A stretch of 64,000 nucleotides of DNA. It comes from UBA1447 sp964612185 (GTDB lineage Bacteria > Bacillota > Clostridia > Oscillospirales > Acutalibacteraceae). This document shows, piece after piece, positions 1-9,900 of this stretch (positions are counted from its first letter, which is position 1; each line of letters begins with the position of its first letter). Below the pieces are notes generated by a model, which was given only the letters and a program-made list of their open reading frames with translations, was not told the origin of the DNA and made no database searches. The stretch is taken from the NCBI GenBank assembly GCA_964612185.1, contig CAZTCR010000006.1, forward strand, positions 1-64,000. Direction: 5' to 3'. The position numbers and the translations under genes are program-made.

Positions 1-1
1 C

Positions 2-73
2 CGCATATTAAGAGACAGAGAATATGGCTACTTTTCGGACAGTCTGGCCAAAAAATTAAGGCAGGCTTTTTAG
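2..73 (+). CDS. C-terminal tail of an unidentified protein (cut by window edge)
   Basis: Frame 2 is open from the left edge for 23 codons and ends at a TAG (71-73) that lies inside the following terminator hairpin. The visible tail ends in KKLRQAF. A stop codon overlapping a terminator is what the end of a real gene looks like, but the fragment is too short to identify and could be chance. Confidence 0.3.
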   Translation, partial: RILRDREYGYFSDSLAKKLRQAF

Positions 74-93
74 CCTGTCTTAGTTTTTTATTT
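58..93. terminator. Bidirectional intrinsic terminator
   Basis: A 10-bp stem (58-67 with 72-81, one G-T pair) closes a 4-nt loop. It is followed by a T-rich tract on the plus strand and preceded by an A-rich tract that gives a T tract on the minus strand. It can serve both the plus-strand gene entering from the left and the minus-strand gene ending at 100. Confidence 0.7.
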
Positions 94-99
94 TCATTC

Positions 100-459
100 T
101 TATTTACCGAGTTTAAACTTCTCCCGGTAATACGCTCTGCGCTGCGCCTTATATTTAGCCAGCTGTTCTTTATCCCGCTGCTTTTGCGCCATACGCTCCT
201 CGACCTCGTGCGCCTTAATAATTTTAATCTGCTCTGTCAGATACTCCGGCGTTATAACGGGCATGTGTACATCGCCGGCTACCGTGTTCACTTTGCGGAA
301 ACCTTTTTGGTTGCAGTTCCGGTAATATTCGGCAATCATCAGCTTGCCGCGCCTGACATTGTAAAACACTTCAATGCCGCGGCCTTTCCTGGCGTTGTAC
401 AAGCCGGCTGTCTTTTTGATATTTCTTTGCCCCGGCTCTTTAATTGACGAATGAAGCAT
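100..459 (-). CDS. Small basic protein of unknown function
   Basis: 119 residues, not recognised as a family I can name. The C-terminal 45 residues are highly charged and probably helical (VEERMAQKQRDKEQLAKYK and on), ending in a Lys/Arg-rich tail; the N-terminal half is also basic. There is no signal peptide or membrane segment. A purine-rich AAAGGGTAGGG lies upstream of the ATG. The gene is monocistronic, bounded by a terminator at 58-93. The charge pattern would suit nucleic-acid or ribosome binding, but that is only an inference. Confidence 0.6.
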   Translation of the reverse strand: MLHSSIKEPGQRNIKKTAGLYNARKGRGIEVFYNVRRGKLMIAEYYRNCNQKGFRKVNTVAGDVHMPVITPEYLTEQIKIIKAHEVEERMAQKQRDKEQLAKYKAQRRAYYREKFKLGK

Positions 460-681
460 TGACGCCCTACCCTTTCCGCTGCTGCGGTTTATACACCCTG
501 AACAAAAATCTTGCCCAACCCTTATTGAAGTCCATCTTTGCGTACCCTAATTTTACACCTTTCTATCTGGTGTTGCAACCCTTTTTTAGAAATATTATTG
601 ACAGTTGTTCATATATTTTTCTTTGTCACCCAAACCAATGTGATGCTTACCGTGCACCTTACGGCAGCTGTCCCGGTATGC

Positions 682-721
682 AAAAATCCCCGCCACCTCT
701 CTTTTACGAGAGGAGCGGGGA
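682..721 (-). terminator. Terminator of the minus-strand sugar operon
   Basis: CCCCGC (688-693) pairs with GCGGGG (715-720), and CTCTC (697-701) with GAGAG (708-712). On the minus strand the stem is followed by ATTTTTG. It lies 21 nt after the stop of the glycosidase-like gene. The plus-strand stretch 460-681 holds no convincing gene. Confidence 0.8.
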
Positions 722-742
722 CAAAAGTATGATTGTTTGATT

Positions 743-2143
743 TTACTCCACAGTGATGAACACGCCTTCGCGGTTTTCCAGGTTCAGGGTACAGGTGTTT
801 GCGTTGATAATTGTGGCAATGCCTTTTTGGTATACGGTTAGTTTTGTAGCGCCGTCAAAGGTCAGCGTTGCCGCGGCGCCCAAACCGCTTTGCGGCTCAT
901 TCATGTTGACAACGGTGTAGCCCGCGGAATTGCCGTCTTTGCCGTCAAAGCAACCGATGAGCAGCGGGCTTTTGCTTGAAACCGCTGGTTTCACATTTCC
1001 ATCCACAGGCATTAAAAAGCCATACTTGGAGCCGGCCGCGGCTTTGCCGTTGTGGAGGTAGGCGCCAAGGTTATTATATCCGCCGTAAATATCCGCAAAC
1101 GCTTTCAGCTCATTATCCACGGTCTGCACGGCGTAGTAGGTGTATGTCCGGTTACCGGCGGCATCAATCAGGTGCGAATCCCTGTCCCACCACCCGCTGT
1201 TATAGCAGGCGTGGATGATGGCTTTGGTACCGAAGGCAAGGCTCACATAGGCCTGCCAGCGTATGTCCTCAGGTGTGTCGCAGTAGCGCATCCCGCCGCT
1301 TTCGTCAATTTCATTGCCGGCCGCCTGGGTGATGACCCAAAGGTCGCGGTCCGTTTCCCGGCAGGCTTCCGCGAGAATGTCGAGGTTGCGCAGCCATTGG
1401 TTGTTGGTTGTCAACACGCGGTTGCCGAGCACATCCGTCTTCACACCAAGCGGGTAAATGTCCACGGAGATGTAGTCGGTATCAATATTGTTGATGTAAT
1501 CGGAAACATGGCGTTTGTACTGATCAATGGACCCGTCGGAAAAATCGGAAAACGGCAGCAGCACCTTTTTGTAAGGTTCGATTACCGGTGAGTTGCCGAG
1601 TTGCTCTTCGTTCGCGTAAATCGGGAAAAGGTTGATGAGGGTGATTTTGCCCGTTGTATTGGCATAGTAATGATTCACCGCCGCACCGAGCGTTGCGAAC
1701 CCTGCCGATGTCGGCTCGTCAATCATGTCGTCCCCCCACAAAGCCGGATGGTCTTTGTAAGTGCCCGGGGATATGTTGTACCACGCTGCGCTGCCCCCTG
1801 CATCCCAATACATGGCGGGCGCGTTGTAGGATTTTGCGATCACGCCGATACCATTGTCCGCGCACAAATCCAAAAAAGTCTGATTGACACCGGAGATTAA
1901 AAAGTCAATCCCCGCTTCTTTTACCCATGCAACATGTGTTGCATCGGCATAACTCAAGTCATAGTTGTAGCCGCCGATTAAGAGTTTGTTGTTGTCATAA
2001 CAATAGTCCTGCCTTGTTGCCATTATCGGCTCCCCTTCCGTAACGCCTAAAGTCGTGCCGAGCGGAATGGTAACCATTGCTACCAATGCCATAAAGAATG
2101 CCGTGATTCTCCTGAAAATGCCGAAAGCCGCCAATTCAATCAT
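743..2143 (-). CDS. Secreted glycoside-hydrolase-like TIM-barrel protein
   Basis: 466 residues with an N-terminal export signal (RR at 11-12, then a hydrophobic core ITAFFMALVAMVTIPLG). The middle looks like the GH42-like/DUF4434-like glycosidase superfamily: a WGDDMIDEP stretch (about 137-144) supplies clustered Asp/Glu residues where such enzymes carry a catalytic acid, followed by repeated beta-strand/helix units and a beta-rich C-terminal domain. It is the last gene of the minus-strand operon that starts at the aldolase, 37 nt after the DUF4474 gene, and is followed by a terminator. Role in glycan degradation is an inference; substrate unknown. The ATG at 2143 sits very close to AAAGG, so the true start may be slightly downstream. 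Confidence 0.65.
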   Translation of the reverse strand: MIELAAFGIFRRITAFFMALVAMVTIPLGTTLGVTEGEPIMATRQDYCYDNNKLLIGGYNYDLSYADATHVAWVKEAGIDFLISGVNQTFLDLCADNGIGVIAKSYNAPAMYWDAGGSAAWYNISPGTYKDHPALWGDDMIDEPTSAGFATLGAAVNHYYANTTGKITLINLFPIYANEEQLGNSPVIEPYKKVLLPFSDFSDGSIDQYKRHVSDYINNIDTDYISVDIYPLGVKTDVLGNRVLTTNNQWLRNLDILAEACRETDRDLWVITQAAGNEIDESGGMRYCDTPEDIRWQAYVSLAFGTKAIIHACYNSGWWDRDSHLIDAAGNRTYTYYAVQTVDNELKAFADIYGGYNNLGAYLHNGKAAAGSKYGFLMPVDGNVKPAVSSKSPLLIGCFDGKDGNSAGYTVVNMNEPQSGLGAAATLTFDGATKLTVYQKGIATIINANTCTLNLENREGVFITVE

Positions 2144-2180
2144 CCTTTCATCATCAGTCTAATTATACCAAAGATCACCA

Positions 2181-3230
2181 TCACCATACAAAACTGATAA
2201 GCCCGCCGTCCACCGTGAAGGTAATGCCTTCCCGCGCGCAAAGCGCTTCAAACGGAACCAGGAATGCCGCTTTCATCCCTTCATCCTCAAAGCGGATACT
2301 GCCCGCCAAGGTGAGGGCGCTTGGCGGATAGACCCCCGTGCTGAGCACAAAGCCATTCATCCACCAATGCTTTTGCGGTGCCCGCTCGAGTAAAATGTCG
2401 TCCCCGCGCAGTACACGCATGGACATTTCCAGCGTTTCCGCTTCCCCCGCGCAGTCGTAATGTTCCAGCGTTCTGCTTTTCGGCTTGTTGTAAATGCCGA
2501 TTTCCGCCCCGGACCCGACAAAAAAGTAAAGCCCCTTTCAAATCTGCACCATCCAGTCCTGCCCGGCGTATTCGAACTTAATCCGGTGCGTATCATAGAA
2601 CACGCCCGCGGCGGGGGCAAGAAAGTCGTAAATCCGGTTAAACCCGACACTTCTGTTCCAGCCGTTCAAGGAGGAATATAGCATCTTTTGCCTGAGGTCC
2701 ACATCAAACCCGAAAGCGAACGCGCCCTGTTGGTCCCTGCCGATAATCAGTTGATTTTTTTCATCATAATACATGCCCATGTAAATAGTTTGCCGCACGC
2801 CGGCGTTATCGTCATATTCAAAGATAAACTCCGGCATCGCACCGCCTGTGTCTGCAAGGCGCGAGGTCAGGTTGTTGATGCCGGCCAGATAACCGGCCAA
2901 AAGCTCCTTGCCGAATTGAAGCAGAGATACCGGGTCCTTATCATCAATGCCTGCGGTCGCGTCTGCCGGCAACATGTTTTCATTCAAGTCAGGTTCCGCG
3001 GCTTGAGCAACCTGTACGCAATCGGCGGCGACAAACTCCGCGCGTTCTTTGGTAATTTCGAACGCATCCGGGGGCACCGGTACAGGTGCCGCAATTTCCA
3101 GCACAGCCGCTGCCGGCGTGACTGCCGCAGGCTCTGCGCGCATCCCTTCCCCTGCCAAAAACGCATGTAACGGCAGGTACACCATAGCAGCCGTTATTGC
3201 CGCCAATATTTTTATCGCAACTCTTTTCAT
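2181..3230 (-). pseudogene. DUF4474-domain secreted protein interrupted by an in-frame TGA
   Basis: The reading frame begins at 3230 with a signal peptide (MKRVAIKILAAITAAMVYLPLHA region) and an Ala/Pro-rich linker, then enters a DUF4474-like domain (FEYDDNAG, KFEYAGQDWMVQI). A TGA at 2538-2540 stops it at residue 230. The same frame, without any shift, continues with KGLYFFVGSGAEIGIYNK, then KHWWMNGF, to a natural stop at 2181, which completes the domain. In DUF4474 proteins the position of the TGA is, from memory, normally Trp (WMIQ-x-W-KGQYG), so a TGG to TGA change explains it. The intact length would be 349 residues. The start overlaps the MFS stop by ATGA, showing translational coupling. 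It may be a nonsense mutation, a base error or a readthrough site. Confidence 0.75.
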
Positions 3231-4579
3231 TCCATCTCCTTTTGCGGTTTCTGCTTTTTATACTCCTTGATAAACGCCAGGGGTAAAAAAATCAACAAGC
3301 CCAAGATTGCCGCCGCGGCGAAAATCTCCGGAACGGGCACCATGACGGCCTCCTGAAAATCATTGTAATAGATACCGGCTGCATGCTTTGACGCAAATGC
3401 CTCAATCACCGTATTACCCAAAAACGGACCGACAACCATCGGAATAAGTACAACAAAAATCATACGGACACCTTGAAACATACCCACATTTTCCGCCGGT
3501 GTAAAATCGCGGACGGTGGCATTGAGGATAATCATCAGCAGCCCGTACCCCACGATAATAACAAGCGCGAGCAAGCCGAAAATCGATAGTTTCCGCACAA
3601 AATTAGCCGCGAACAAACCGCTGACAAAGATGATGACAGACGGTACAATGAATTTTGTCTTGCCGTATTTGTCAACAAGCACGCCCAACCCCACGGCACC
3701 CGCGACTACACCCGCCAGCACCGCAACTGCTGTTACAGCACCCGACGGGGTTATTTGAAGGCTGCCGATGTTAAATTTCAAGAAATGTTGAAGGTATATA
3801 AAAATATAGGGAAAGAACATCTGCACCGATACGCTGAAGATGCATACAGCGCTCAGCGCGAAATAAAGCCTGCTGTTCTCTTTAACGACCGCGGGACGAA
3901 AGCCATAGATCAAATCTTTGAAGTAATTACCCTGCTTGATAATCCCGCTCTTTGACTCCTTGATGGTGAATAACCCCGCGACACCGCAAATCGATACAAC
4001 CGCGCCCAACCCGATAAAGCAGGCGGGATAACCAATTGCGGCAACACCCGCGCCGAATCCGATGGTGACAATCAAGGTGGCCAGGATAGGCATAATGGAC
4101 AAAATACCTTCCGCGGTTCCTCTGTTTGCGGGAACGGTGACATCCGTCACCCAGGCGCTGAAGGCAGAGTCGTTGGCGGTGGACCCCATAAAAGTCATGA
4201 CGCAGTCCATAATAATCACCACACTGACCGTTGCCGCGACTACAGCTGCCGGGTCCGTCAGGCGAAAAAGCGCGGCAATATGGTCGCGCGAAATAAAGGC
4301 GAAGCCCGCCACCGTCAAGCCCCACAGGATATAGCCGGTGCAAATGAAGTTTTTCCTTTTGTTGAGTTTATCGCTCAGTGTGCCCATAATAAAGGTTGTT
4401 AAAACCGCGGTGGCGGCACTCAGGGCGACCATGCGGGATATGTCACGCGTTGTCCCGCCAATGTAATTAAACAGAAAGGTGTTGAAGTAGACATTCTCCA
4501 TGCCCCAAGCCACCTGACCCATAAACCCGAACAGGATGAGGTTGCCCCATATGTTTTTGCTCAGCTTAACCTTCGGCAC
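3227..4579 (-). CDS. Major facilitator superfamily transporter
   Basis: 450 residues with about 12 hydrophobic segments and the MFS loop 2-3 signature (MGTLSDKLNKRKNF, about 61-74). The overall look is of the sugar-porter-like MFS groups; the substrate cannot be read from sequence. It sits 18 nt after iolC and its stop overlaps the DUF4474 start, so it is in the same operon as the aldolase and kinase and is the likely importer of their sugar or cyclitol substrate (inference). The C-terminus is short and Lys-rich (EYKKQKPQKEME). Confidence 0.85.
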   Translation of the reverse strand: MPKVKLSKNIWGNLILFGFMGQVAWGMENVYFNTFLFNYIGGTTRDISRMVALSAATAVLTTFIMGTLSDKLNKRKNFICTGYILWGLTVAGFAFISRDHIAALFRLTDPAAVVAATVSVVIIMDCVMTFMGSTANDSAFSAWVTDVTVPANRGTAEGILSIMPILATLIVTIGFGAGVAAIGYPACFIGLGAVVSICGVAGLFTIKESKSGIIKQGNYFKDLIYGFRPAVVKENSRLYFALSAVCIFSVSVQMFFPYIFIYLQHFLKFNIGSLQITPSGAVTAVAVLAGVVAGAVGLGVLVDKYGKTKFIVPSVIIFVSGLFAANFVRKLSIFGLLALVIIVGYGLLMIILNATVRDFTPAENVGMFQGVRMIFVVLIPMVVGPFLGNTVIEAFASKHAAGIYYNDFQEAVMVPVPEIFAAAAILGLLIFLPLAFIKEYKKQKPQKEME

Positions 4580-4597
4580 GCTTTTTCTCCAAACTTA

Positions 4598-5614
4598 TTA
4601 TATTTCTTCTACTACTTCGCCGTATTTTTCTTTGCTGTCTTGAATAAAAGTTTTTACCGCCTCTTGAGTCGGCATCGCGGCCGAACAGCTGTGGGCGGAA
4701 ACGAGCATGGACGCGGAGGCAGTGGCGAATTCCAGCGCATCGGGGATGCTTTTACCTTGGAGCAGGGAGAAGATGAAGGCCGACGCGTAGCCGTCCCCGC
4801 CGCCGAAGCCTTTGAGCATCTTGACCGGGAACGGGCGGACACGGTAGCTCTTGCCGTCGTTTAAATAAGCGACAGAGCCTTCCTTACCATGCTTGATGAT
4901 GACGATTTTATTGCCATACCCGTGCCAAAGCGCGGCGGAGGCTTTATCGTCCGGGCAGACACCCAACACGGCTTCCGTCAAATCGAACTCTTCCCGGGAA
5001 CCCAAAACAACATCACTGTTGCGGGCAACCAGGGAATAATAGATGGAGATTTCGTCTTTATTTTTCCAGGTGTAGCTGCGGTAATCAATATCAAAAATGA
5101 CTACGACGCCGTTCTTTTTCGCGAGCATCATGGTTTTGAGCGCCGCTTCCCGCGAGGGGCTCGTGCAAAGCGCCGTACCGGATATGACAACCGCCTTCGC
5201 TTTTTTAATGTATTCCTCCTCCACATCGTCCACGCACACCTGCAGGTCCGCGACACCTTCGCGGTACATGAGGATGCTGCTTTGGGTGGGGCTTAAAATC
5301 TCTGTGAAGGTCAGTCCCAAGTTTTCGCCGTTTTGGCAACGGAAAATGTGGGAAGTGTCAATGCCGTCGTTTTCGAAATACTGCGTGACATAATCGCCGA
5401 ATTGATCGTCCGACACGCGCGCGATAAAGCCGCATTTCGCGCCCAGCCTGGCAAGCCCGACAGCGATGTTGGCCGGCGAGCCGCCGACATATTTGTTGAA
5501 GTTGCCGCTTTGTGACAGAGGCATGTTCATATCCGTAGGGTTAAAGTCAATCGCGATTCTTCCGATGGGTATGACATCCAGGGGCTTGGTTTGGTCGAAT
5601 TCAATATAGGTCAT
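4598..5614 (-). CDS. iolC: 5-dehydro-2-deoxygluconokinase (PfkB family, IolC-like)
   Basis: 338 residues. PfkB sugar kinase that in the myo-inositol pathway phosphorylates 5-dehydro-2-deoxy-D-gluconate with ATP. The match to IolC is seen in LDVIPIGRIAIDFNP, KYVGGSPANIAVG, SGTALCTSPSREA, FDIDYRSYTWKN and the C-terminal catalytic motif GFGGGDGYASAF (D274; the usual GAGD reads GGGD here). The start has RBS GGAAGGTAATAGTAATG. It lies downstream of the aldolase that would act on its product and upstream of the MFS gene. Other iol genes (iolB, D, E, G) are not in the window, so another 2-deoxy-keto acid substrate is possible. Confidence 0.82.
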   Translation of the reverse strand: MTYIEFDQTKPLDVIPIGRIAIDFNPTDMNMPLSQSGNFNKYVGGSPANIAVGLARLGAKCGFIARVSDDQFGDYVTQYFENDGIDTSHIFRCQNGENLGLTFTEILSPTQSSILMYREGVADLQVCVDDVEEEYIKKAKAVVISGTALCTSPSREAALKTMMLAKKNGVVVIFDIDYRSYTWKNKDEISIYYSLVARNSDVVLGSREEFDLTEAVLGVCPDDKASAALWHGYGNKIVIIKHGKEGSVAYLNDGKSYRVRPFPVKMLKGFGGGDGYASAFIFSLLQGKSIPDALEFATASASMLVSAHSCSAAMPTQEAVKTFIQDSKEKYGEVVEEI

Positions 5615-5656
5615 TACTATTACCTTCCTTTATTGTTTTGGATTGAACATATTCTC

Positions 5657-5680
5657 GGGACGGATAACCCGTCCCCTACA
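5657..5680 (+). repeat. Short palindromic repeat, copy 1 (GGGACGG/CCGTCCC)
   Basis: A 7-bp inverted repeat GGGACGG and CCGTCCC with a short A-rich loop, followed by CCTACA. The same unit occurs at 35844-35867, 49851-49873 (opposite strand) and 55576-55599. It sits between iolJ and iolC, which would place it as a hairpin in their mRNA. Confidence 0.75.
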
Positions 5681-5727
5681 TTGGTGCGCAATGCAACACT
5701 CTTGCTTTTTCAGTTTCCATCGTTCTC

Positions 5728-5762
5728 CTAACCACTGGCCACTTACCACTGACCACTTATCA
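5728..5762 (-). repeat. Tandem 7-bp repeat, five units
   Basis: Five consecutive heptamers on the plus strand: CTAACCA, CTGGCCA, CTTACCA, CTGACCA, CTTATCA. On the minus strand these are TTAGTGG-type units. The last unit includes the iolJ stop codon. Related arrays occur at 11750-11777 and 49802-49836. Confidence 0.75.
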
Positions 5763-6605
5763 AGCCTTCCCCGCGCACCCGAAAATCTCAATATGCTTGA
5801 GCGCGTTCTGGTACGCGCCTTCAACCTCGGCTGTCTGCAAGTCATAATAGCCTGTGATTTTCCCCCCCGCATAAGCGGCACGGACGCTGTGCTCCACCGC
5901 GTCAAAGGTGGCGGTGGCAATATTGATTTTTTTAATCCCGAGCCGGATGCACTTTTGAAAGTCCTCCGGCGATATCCCCGTGCCCCCGTGCAGCACAAGC
6001 GGCACCTCTAAAAGGGAGCTCACCTGCTGCAGAATATCAAACCGCAGCTTTGGCTCTTGTTTATAATTGCCATGGGCGTTGCCGATGGCAACCGCAAGCG
6101 CGTCCACACCGGTTTCGTTTTGAAACCGCAGCGCTTGCTCCGGTGAGGTGCAGTGGATTGCGATTTGCTCGCTGCCGTCTTCACTGCCGCCGACACTGCC
6201 GATTTCGCCCTCAATATCCGCGCCGTAGTCCCGCGCGAGCTTGACCACCTTGCGGGTGATAGCGATATTTTCCTTCAAGTCAAGTTTGGAACCGTCTATC
6301 ATCACGGAGGTAAAGCCCAAATCGAGCGCTTGTTCAATGGCTTCGATTGTGGTGCCGTGGTCAAAGTGCACGGCGACGGGCACCTCCGCGTTTTCCGCGG
6401 CGCTGACCATTAGCGGCCCGATGAATTCCAGCGGCGAATGTTTGAGCCGCACTTCTGCTATCTGCAAAATAACCGGACTTTCGGTTTCCTGTGCTGCTTT
6501 GAGAATCCCCAGCACTATTTCCATATTCGCTACGCTGAAGCTGCCCACAGCCCAATCGCTGTCCATCGCCCGCTCCAGCAGTTCGCTCATATTGACAAGC
6601 GGCAT
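5760..6605 (-). CDS. iolJ: Class II fructose-bisphosphate aldolase family (IolJ-like)
   Basis: 281 residues. Zn-dependent class II aldolase fold: HFDHG (metal His), EGEIGSVGG, NAHGNY and LHGGTG metal/phosphate motifs. Next to an IolC kinase the likely reaction is cleavage of 6-phospho-5-dehydro-2-deoxy-D-gluconate to glycerone phosphate and malonate semialdehyde. FBP or tagatose-bisphosphate aldolase cannot be excluded from motifs. The ATG at 6605 is chosen because GGATGGTGATAGTAATG mirrors the iolC ribosome-binding region; an in-frame ATG at 6617 has no good site. It is the first gene of the minus-strand operon, 145 nt before iolC, the gap being filled by repeats. Confidence 0.8.
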   Translation of the reverse strand: MPLVNMSELLERAMDSDWAVGSFSVANMEIVLGILKAAQETESPVILQIAEVRLKHSPLEFIGPLMVSAAENAEVPVAVHFDHGTTIEAIEQALDLGFTSVMIDGSKLDLKENIAITRKVVKLARDYGADIEGEIGSVGGSEDGSEQIAIHCTSPEQALRFQNETGVDALAVAIGNAHGNYKQEPKLRFDILQQVSSLLEVPLVLHGGTGISPEDFQKCIRLGIKKINIATATFDAVEHSVRAAYAGGKITGYYDLQTAEVEGAYQNALKHIEIFGCAGKA

Positions 6606-6664
6606 TACTATCACCATCCGGCGCTGCGCCGTACGCAGCGTTTTTTAAAATTTCTTTTATAAAA

Positions 6665-6693
6665 AGTATAGCATCACCCTCTTCGGAATGCAA
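6665..6693 (-). promoter_or_regulatory. Sigma-A promoter of the iolJ operon
   Basis: Minus strand -35 TTGCAT (6688-6693) and -10 TATACT (6665-6670) separated by exactly 17 nt, about 60 nt before the iolJ start. Confidence 0.75.
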
Positions 6694-6702
6694 GGAAGTT
6701 TC

Positions 6703-6730
6703 GTTCATACTATGTGTATTCTGTATGAAC
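6703..6730. promoter_or_regulatory. Inverted repeat, candidate operator
   Basis: GTTCATAC (6703-6710) and GTATGAAC (6723-6730) form a perfect 8-bp inverted repeat with a 12-nt AT-rich spacer. It lies 9 nt upstream of the -35 box of the iolJ promoter, a usual place for an activator, though a repressor is possible. No regulator gene is adjacent. The rest of 6606-6992 is AT-rich leader without a gene. Confidence 0.55.
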
Positions 6731-6831
6731 ACCCCACAGTATTGTCTCGTTTTGAAAAACCCAAAAGATATGTTAAATTTGTTTACGACTCGCTAATAAC
6801 GAGCCATAATGAGCAATTCAAAATAATATTG

Positions 6832-6859
6832 TTGCAATTTGTACAACATATGATATAAT
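6832..6859 (+). promoter_or_regulatory. Promoter of the c-di-GMP regulator gene
   Basis: TTGCAA (6832-6837), 16-nt spacer, TATAAT (6854-6859). The leader to the GTG start is about 125 nt and shows no recognisable riboswitch. Confidence 0.65.
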
Positions 6860-6992
6860 TAGTGCAATATATTTGTTCTATATCCTATATTTGGTCTTTT
6901 GGCAGCAGTAATTGATTACCCTACACACATCCGCGCACTTTCGCAACAAACAATCCACACCGGTTGAGATTATATAGCAAGGGGAAACAACC

Positions 6993-9900
6993 GTGAACAG
7001 CAAAGAAAATGCAGACACACCAAAAATGAAAAATCGCCGCCGTTATTTCGGCATACTCTATATCACGCTGCTGCTGTTGAGCGCCATCTTTATTTGGCAC
7101 GCTTGGGTGTCAAGCATTGAGGCAATTGAGCACGATGCCAGGGCCGTCGCGATGGCCGCAAAAAACACGCTCGACATCGAAAAAATAGCCGGATTACAGG
7201 GTGAGGCGTCGGATGTTGACAGCGAACCGTATAGGTTTATTAAGGAAAAACTTGTCCTCTTCGCCGCGGAAGATGATGAGATTCGCTTTGTTTACCTGTT
7301 CGCCCTACGCGGAGAAGAAATTGTTATCCTGGCTGATTCAGAGACACCGGATTCCAAAGACTATTCGCCGCCGGGGCAGATTTACGACGAAGCCGACGCC
7401 GCATATTTTGAACCATTTTTCTCTGCCGGAGAAGATATATTTTTTACACCCGTCAACAAAGACCGCTGGGGTTCCTGGAAGAGCGTGCTGGTGCCGCTTT
7501 ACAATCAGGATACCGGCGAACTCATGGCCGTGCTTGGTTTGGACTATCCCGTCAGAACCTGGTTTTTGCCGGCTATTATTGAAACAACGCAAACTACCGG
7601 CATATTACTTGCAATCTTCATGCTTTCCATCGCGATTAACGCAATGGTGAAGAAAAACTATTTATTGGAGCAAAAAAAGGAAGATTTGCTGGTTGCGAAC
7701 CAAGCGCTTGCAGAAAGTGAAAACGAGTATAAGCTGCTCATCTCACAAATGCAGCAGGGTTTGGCCGTGCATGAGATTATATTGGACACAACCGGTAAAC
7801 CCGTTGATTATCGCTTTATCAGCATCAACAAAAGCTTTGAAGAACAAACAGGCTTGGTCGGCAGTGAAATTGTTGGCAAAACCGTAATGCAAGTCTTACC
7901 GAACACGGAACAATACTGGCTGGATAATTACGCCAATGTGGCATTGACCGGCGAACCGCTGGAGTATGAAAACTATTCCGGCGAGCTTGATAAATACTTC
8001 CATGTGAATGCTTTTTCACCGCAAAAAAATCGGTTCGCGGTTATTGTTACGGACATTACCGCAAGAAAAAAGACCGAAAACACATTGCGTGAGAGCGAAG
8101 AAAAGTATCGCAATATATTTGATTACTCTCCGGTAGGCATATTTAATTTTGATTTGAACGGAATAATTATTGACTGCAATAACCGGTTTGTTGAAATTGT
8201 AGGTTCTTCCCGCGCCGCACTCGTCGGGCTCAGCATTCTCAAACTGCCTGATCAAAAAATTGTCGAGTGCGTCAAGGGTGTTTTAAAGGGAATTATTACA
8301 GAATACAGAGATACCTACCACGCTGTCACTTCTGAAAAGGTTACCCCCATATTAGGAAAATTTTCACCGATACTTTCGGAATCGGGTGAAATCATCGGCG
8401 GCACCGGTATCATTGAAGATATCACCGAACGAAAAAAACTCGGAGATGAACTGCGTTTAAAATCCATGGTGCTTGACCAGTTGGAGGAGCATATCACCAT
8501 CACCGACCTCAACGGTGTTATCACTTATGTCAACCGCGTGCAAACGGATGTGTTGGCGTATACTCCACAGGAAATTGTCGGGAAGAAGACCGATGTGTTC
8601 GGAGAAGACCCGGCCAAAGGCGCGTCGCAAAAAGAAATCCTGGAAAAAACGCTGGAAAACGGGTCATGGCAAGGCGAAGTTGTCAATTACGCCAGTGATG
8701 GCCGCGAGCTGATTATGGACTGCCGGACACAGGTGGTCAGCGATGAATGCGGCAACCCGGTTGCGCTGGGCGGCATCGCGATGGATATCACCGCTCGCAA
8801 AAAAATGGAGATCGCCCTCTATAACGAAAAGGAGCAGTTCAGAACCACGCTGCTGTCCGTGGGCGATGGTGTTATCGCGACGGACGCGCAGGGTTATGTC
8901 ACGGTGCTCAACGCCGTAGCCGAAAACCTGACCGGTCACAATCAGACCGAGGCTTTCGGCAAACCGTTGGAAGAGGTTTTCCGTATCATCAACGAGTTTA
9001 CGGGCAATGAAGTGGAGAATCCGGTTGCCAGCGTTTTATCTACCGGTGAGGTTTTTGAGTTGTCCAATCACACAATTCTGCTCGCGCCCGACGGAACCGG
9101 CCGTTATATTGAGGACAGCGCGGCGCCCATCAAAGACGCGCAGGGCAATATCACCGGCGTAGTGCTTGTTTTCCGTGATGTGACCGACAAAAGAATAAGG
9201 CAGCAGAAAATTGAGTTTTTGAGTTACCACGACCAGTTAACGGGGCTGCATAACCGCCGGTATTATGAGCAGGAAGTGCAGCGGCTCGATAAGGAAAGAT
9301 ATTACCCGATGACGCTTGTTATGGCGGATGTCAACGGATTGAAGCTGACCAACGATGCCTTCGGGCATGATGCCGGGGATATGCTCCTTCAAAAAATAGC
9401 CGATATCTTAAAACGCGAGTGCCGGAGCGATGACATCGTGGCAAGAATCGGCGGAGATGAGTTTGTACTGCTGCTGCCCCAAACGGATGCTAAAAACGCC
9501 GAAACGATCATCGCCCGCATTAACGCCGCTATCGCAAAAGAAAAAATCGACAATTTGGTGTTGTCCATATCTGTCGGCTATGCGGTAAAGGATGACGCCG
9601 CCGTGAGCATGAACGAAATTTTTATGGTTGCCGAGGACGCTATGTACCGCAATAAACTGTCCGATTCATCCAGTATGCGCAGTAAAACCATCGATTTGAT
9701 CATGAATTCTCTGTTTGCTAAAAACGAAAGAGAAATGTTTCACAGCGAGCGTGTCGGCGAAATATGTGAAGCAATCGCGAAGGAAATGGGATTCGCGCAG
9801 GTGGAAGTTGACCAGATACGCCTTGCGGGGCTGATGCACGACATTGGAAAAATCGGTATCAGCGAGGAAGTGCTCAATAAAGAGGGCAAGTTGAAATCGC

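Noticed and set aside
444..740. 98-codon plus-strand frame in the gap before the glycosidase-like gene
   Set aside because: No ribosome binding site, it runs into the terminator hairpin at 682-721 and its composition is Cys/Pro-rich without any motif.
2287..2650. Alternative frames that overlap the DUF4474 break, suggesting a frameshift
   Set aside because: The downstream half lies in the same frame as the upstream half (distance divisible by three), so the lesion is one stop codon, not a frameshift.
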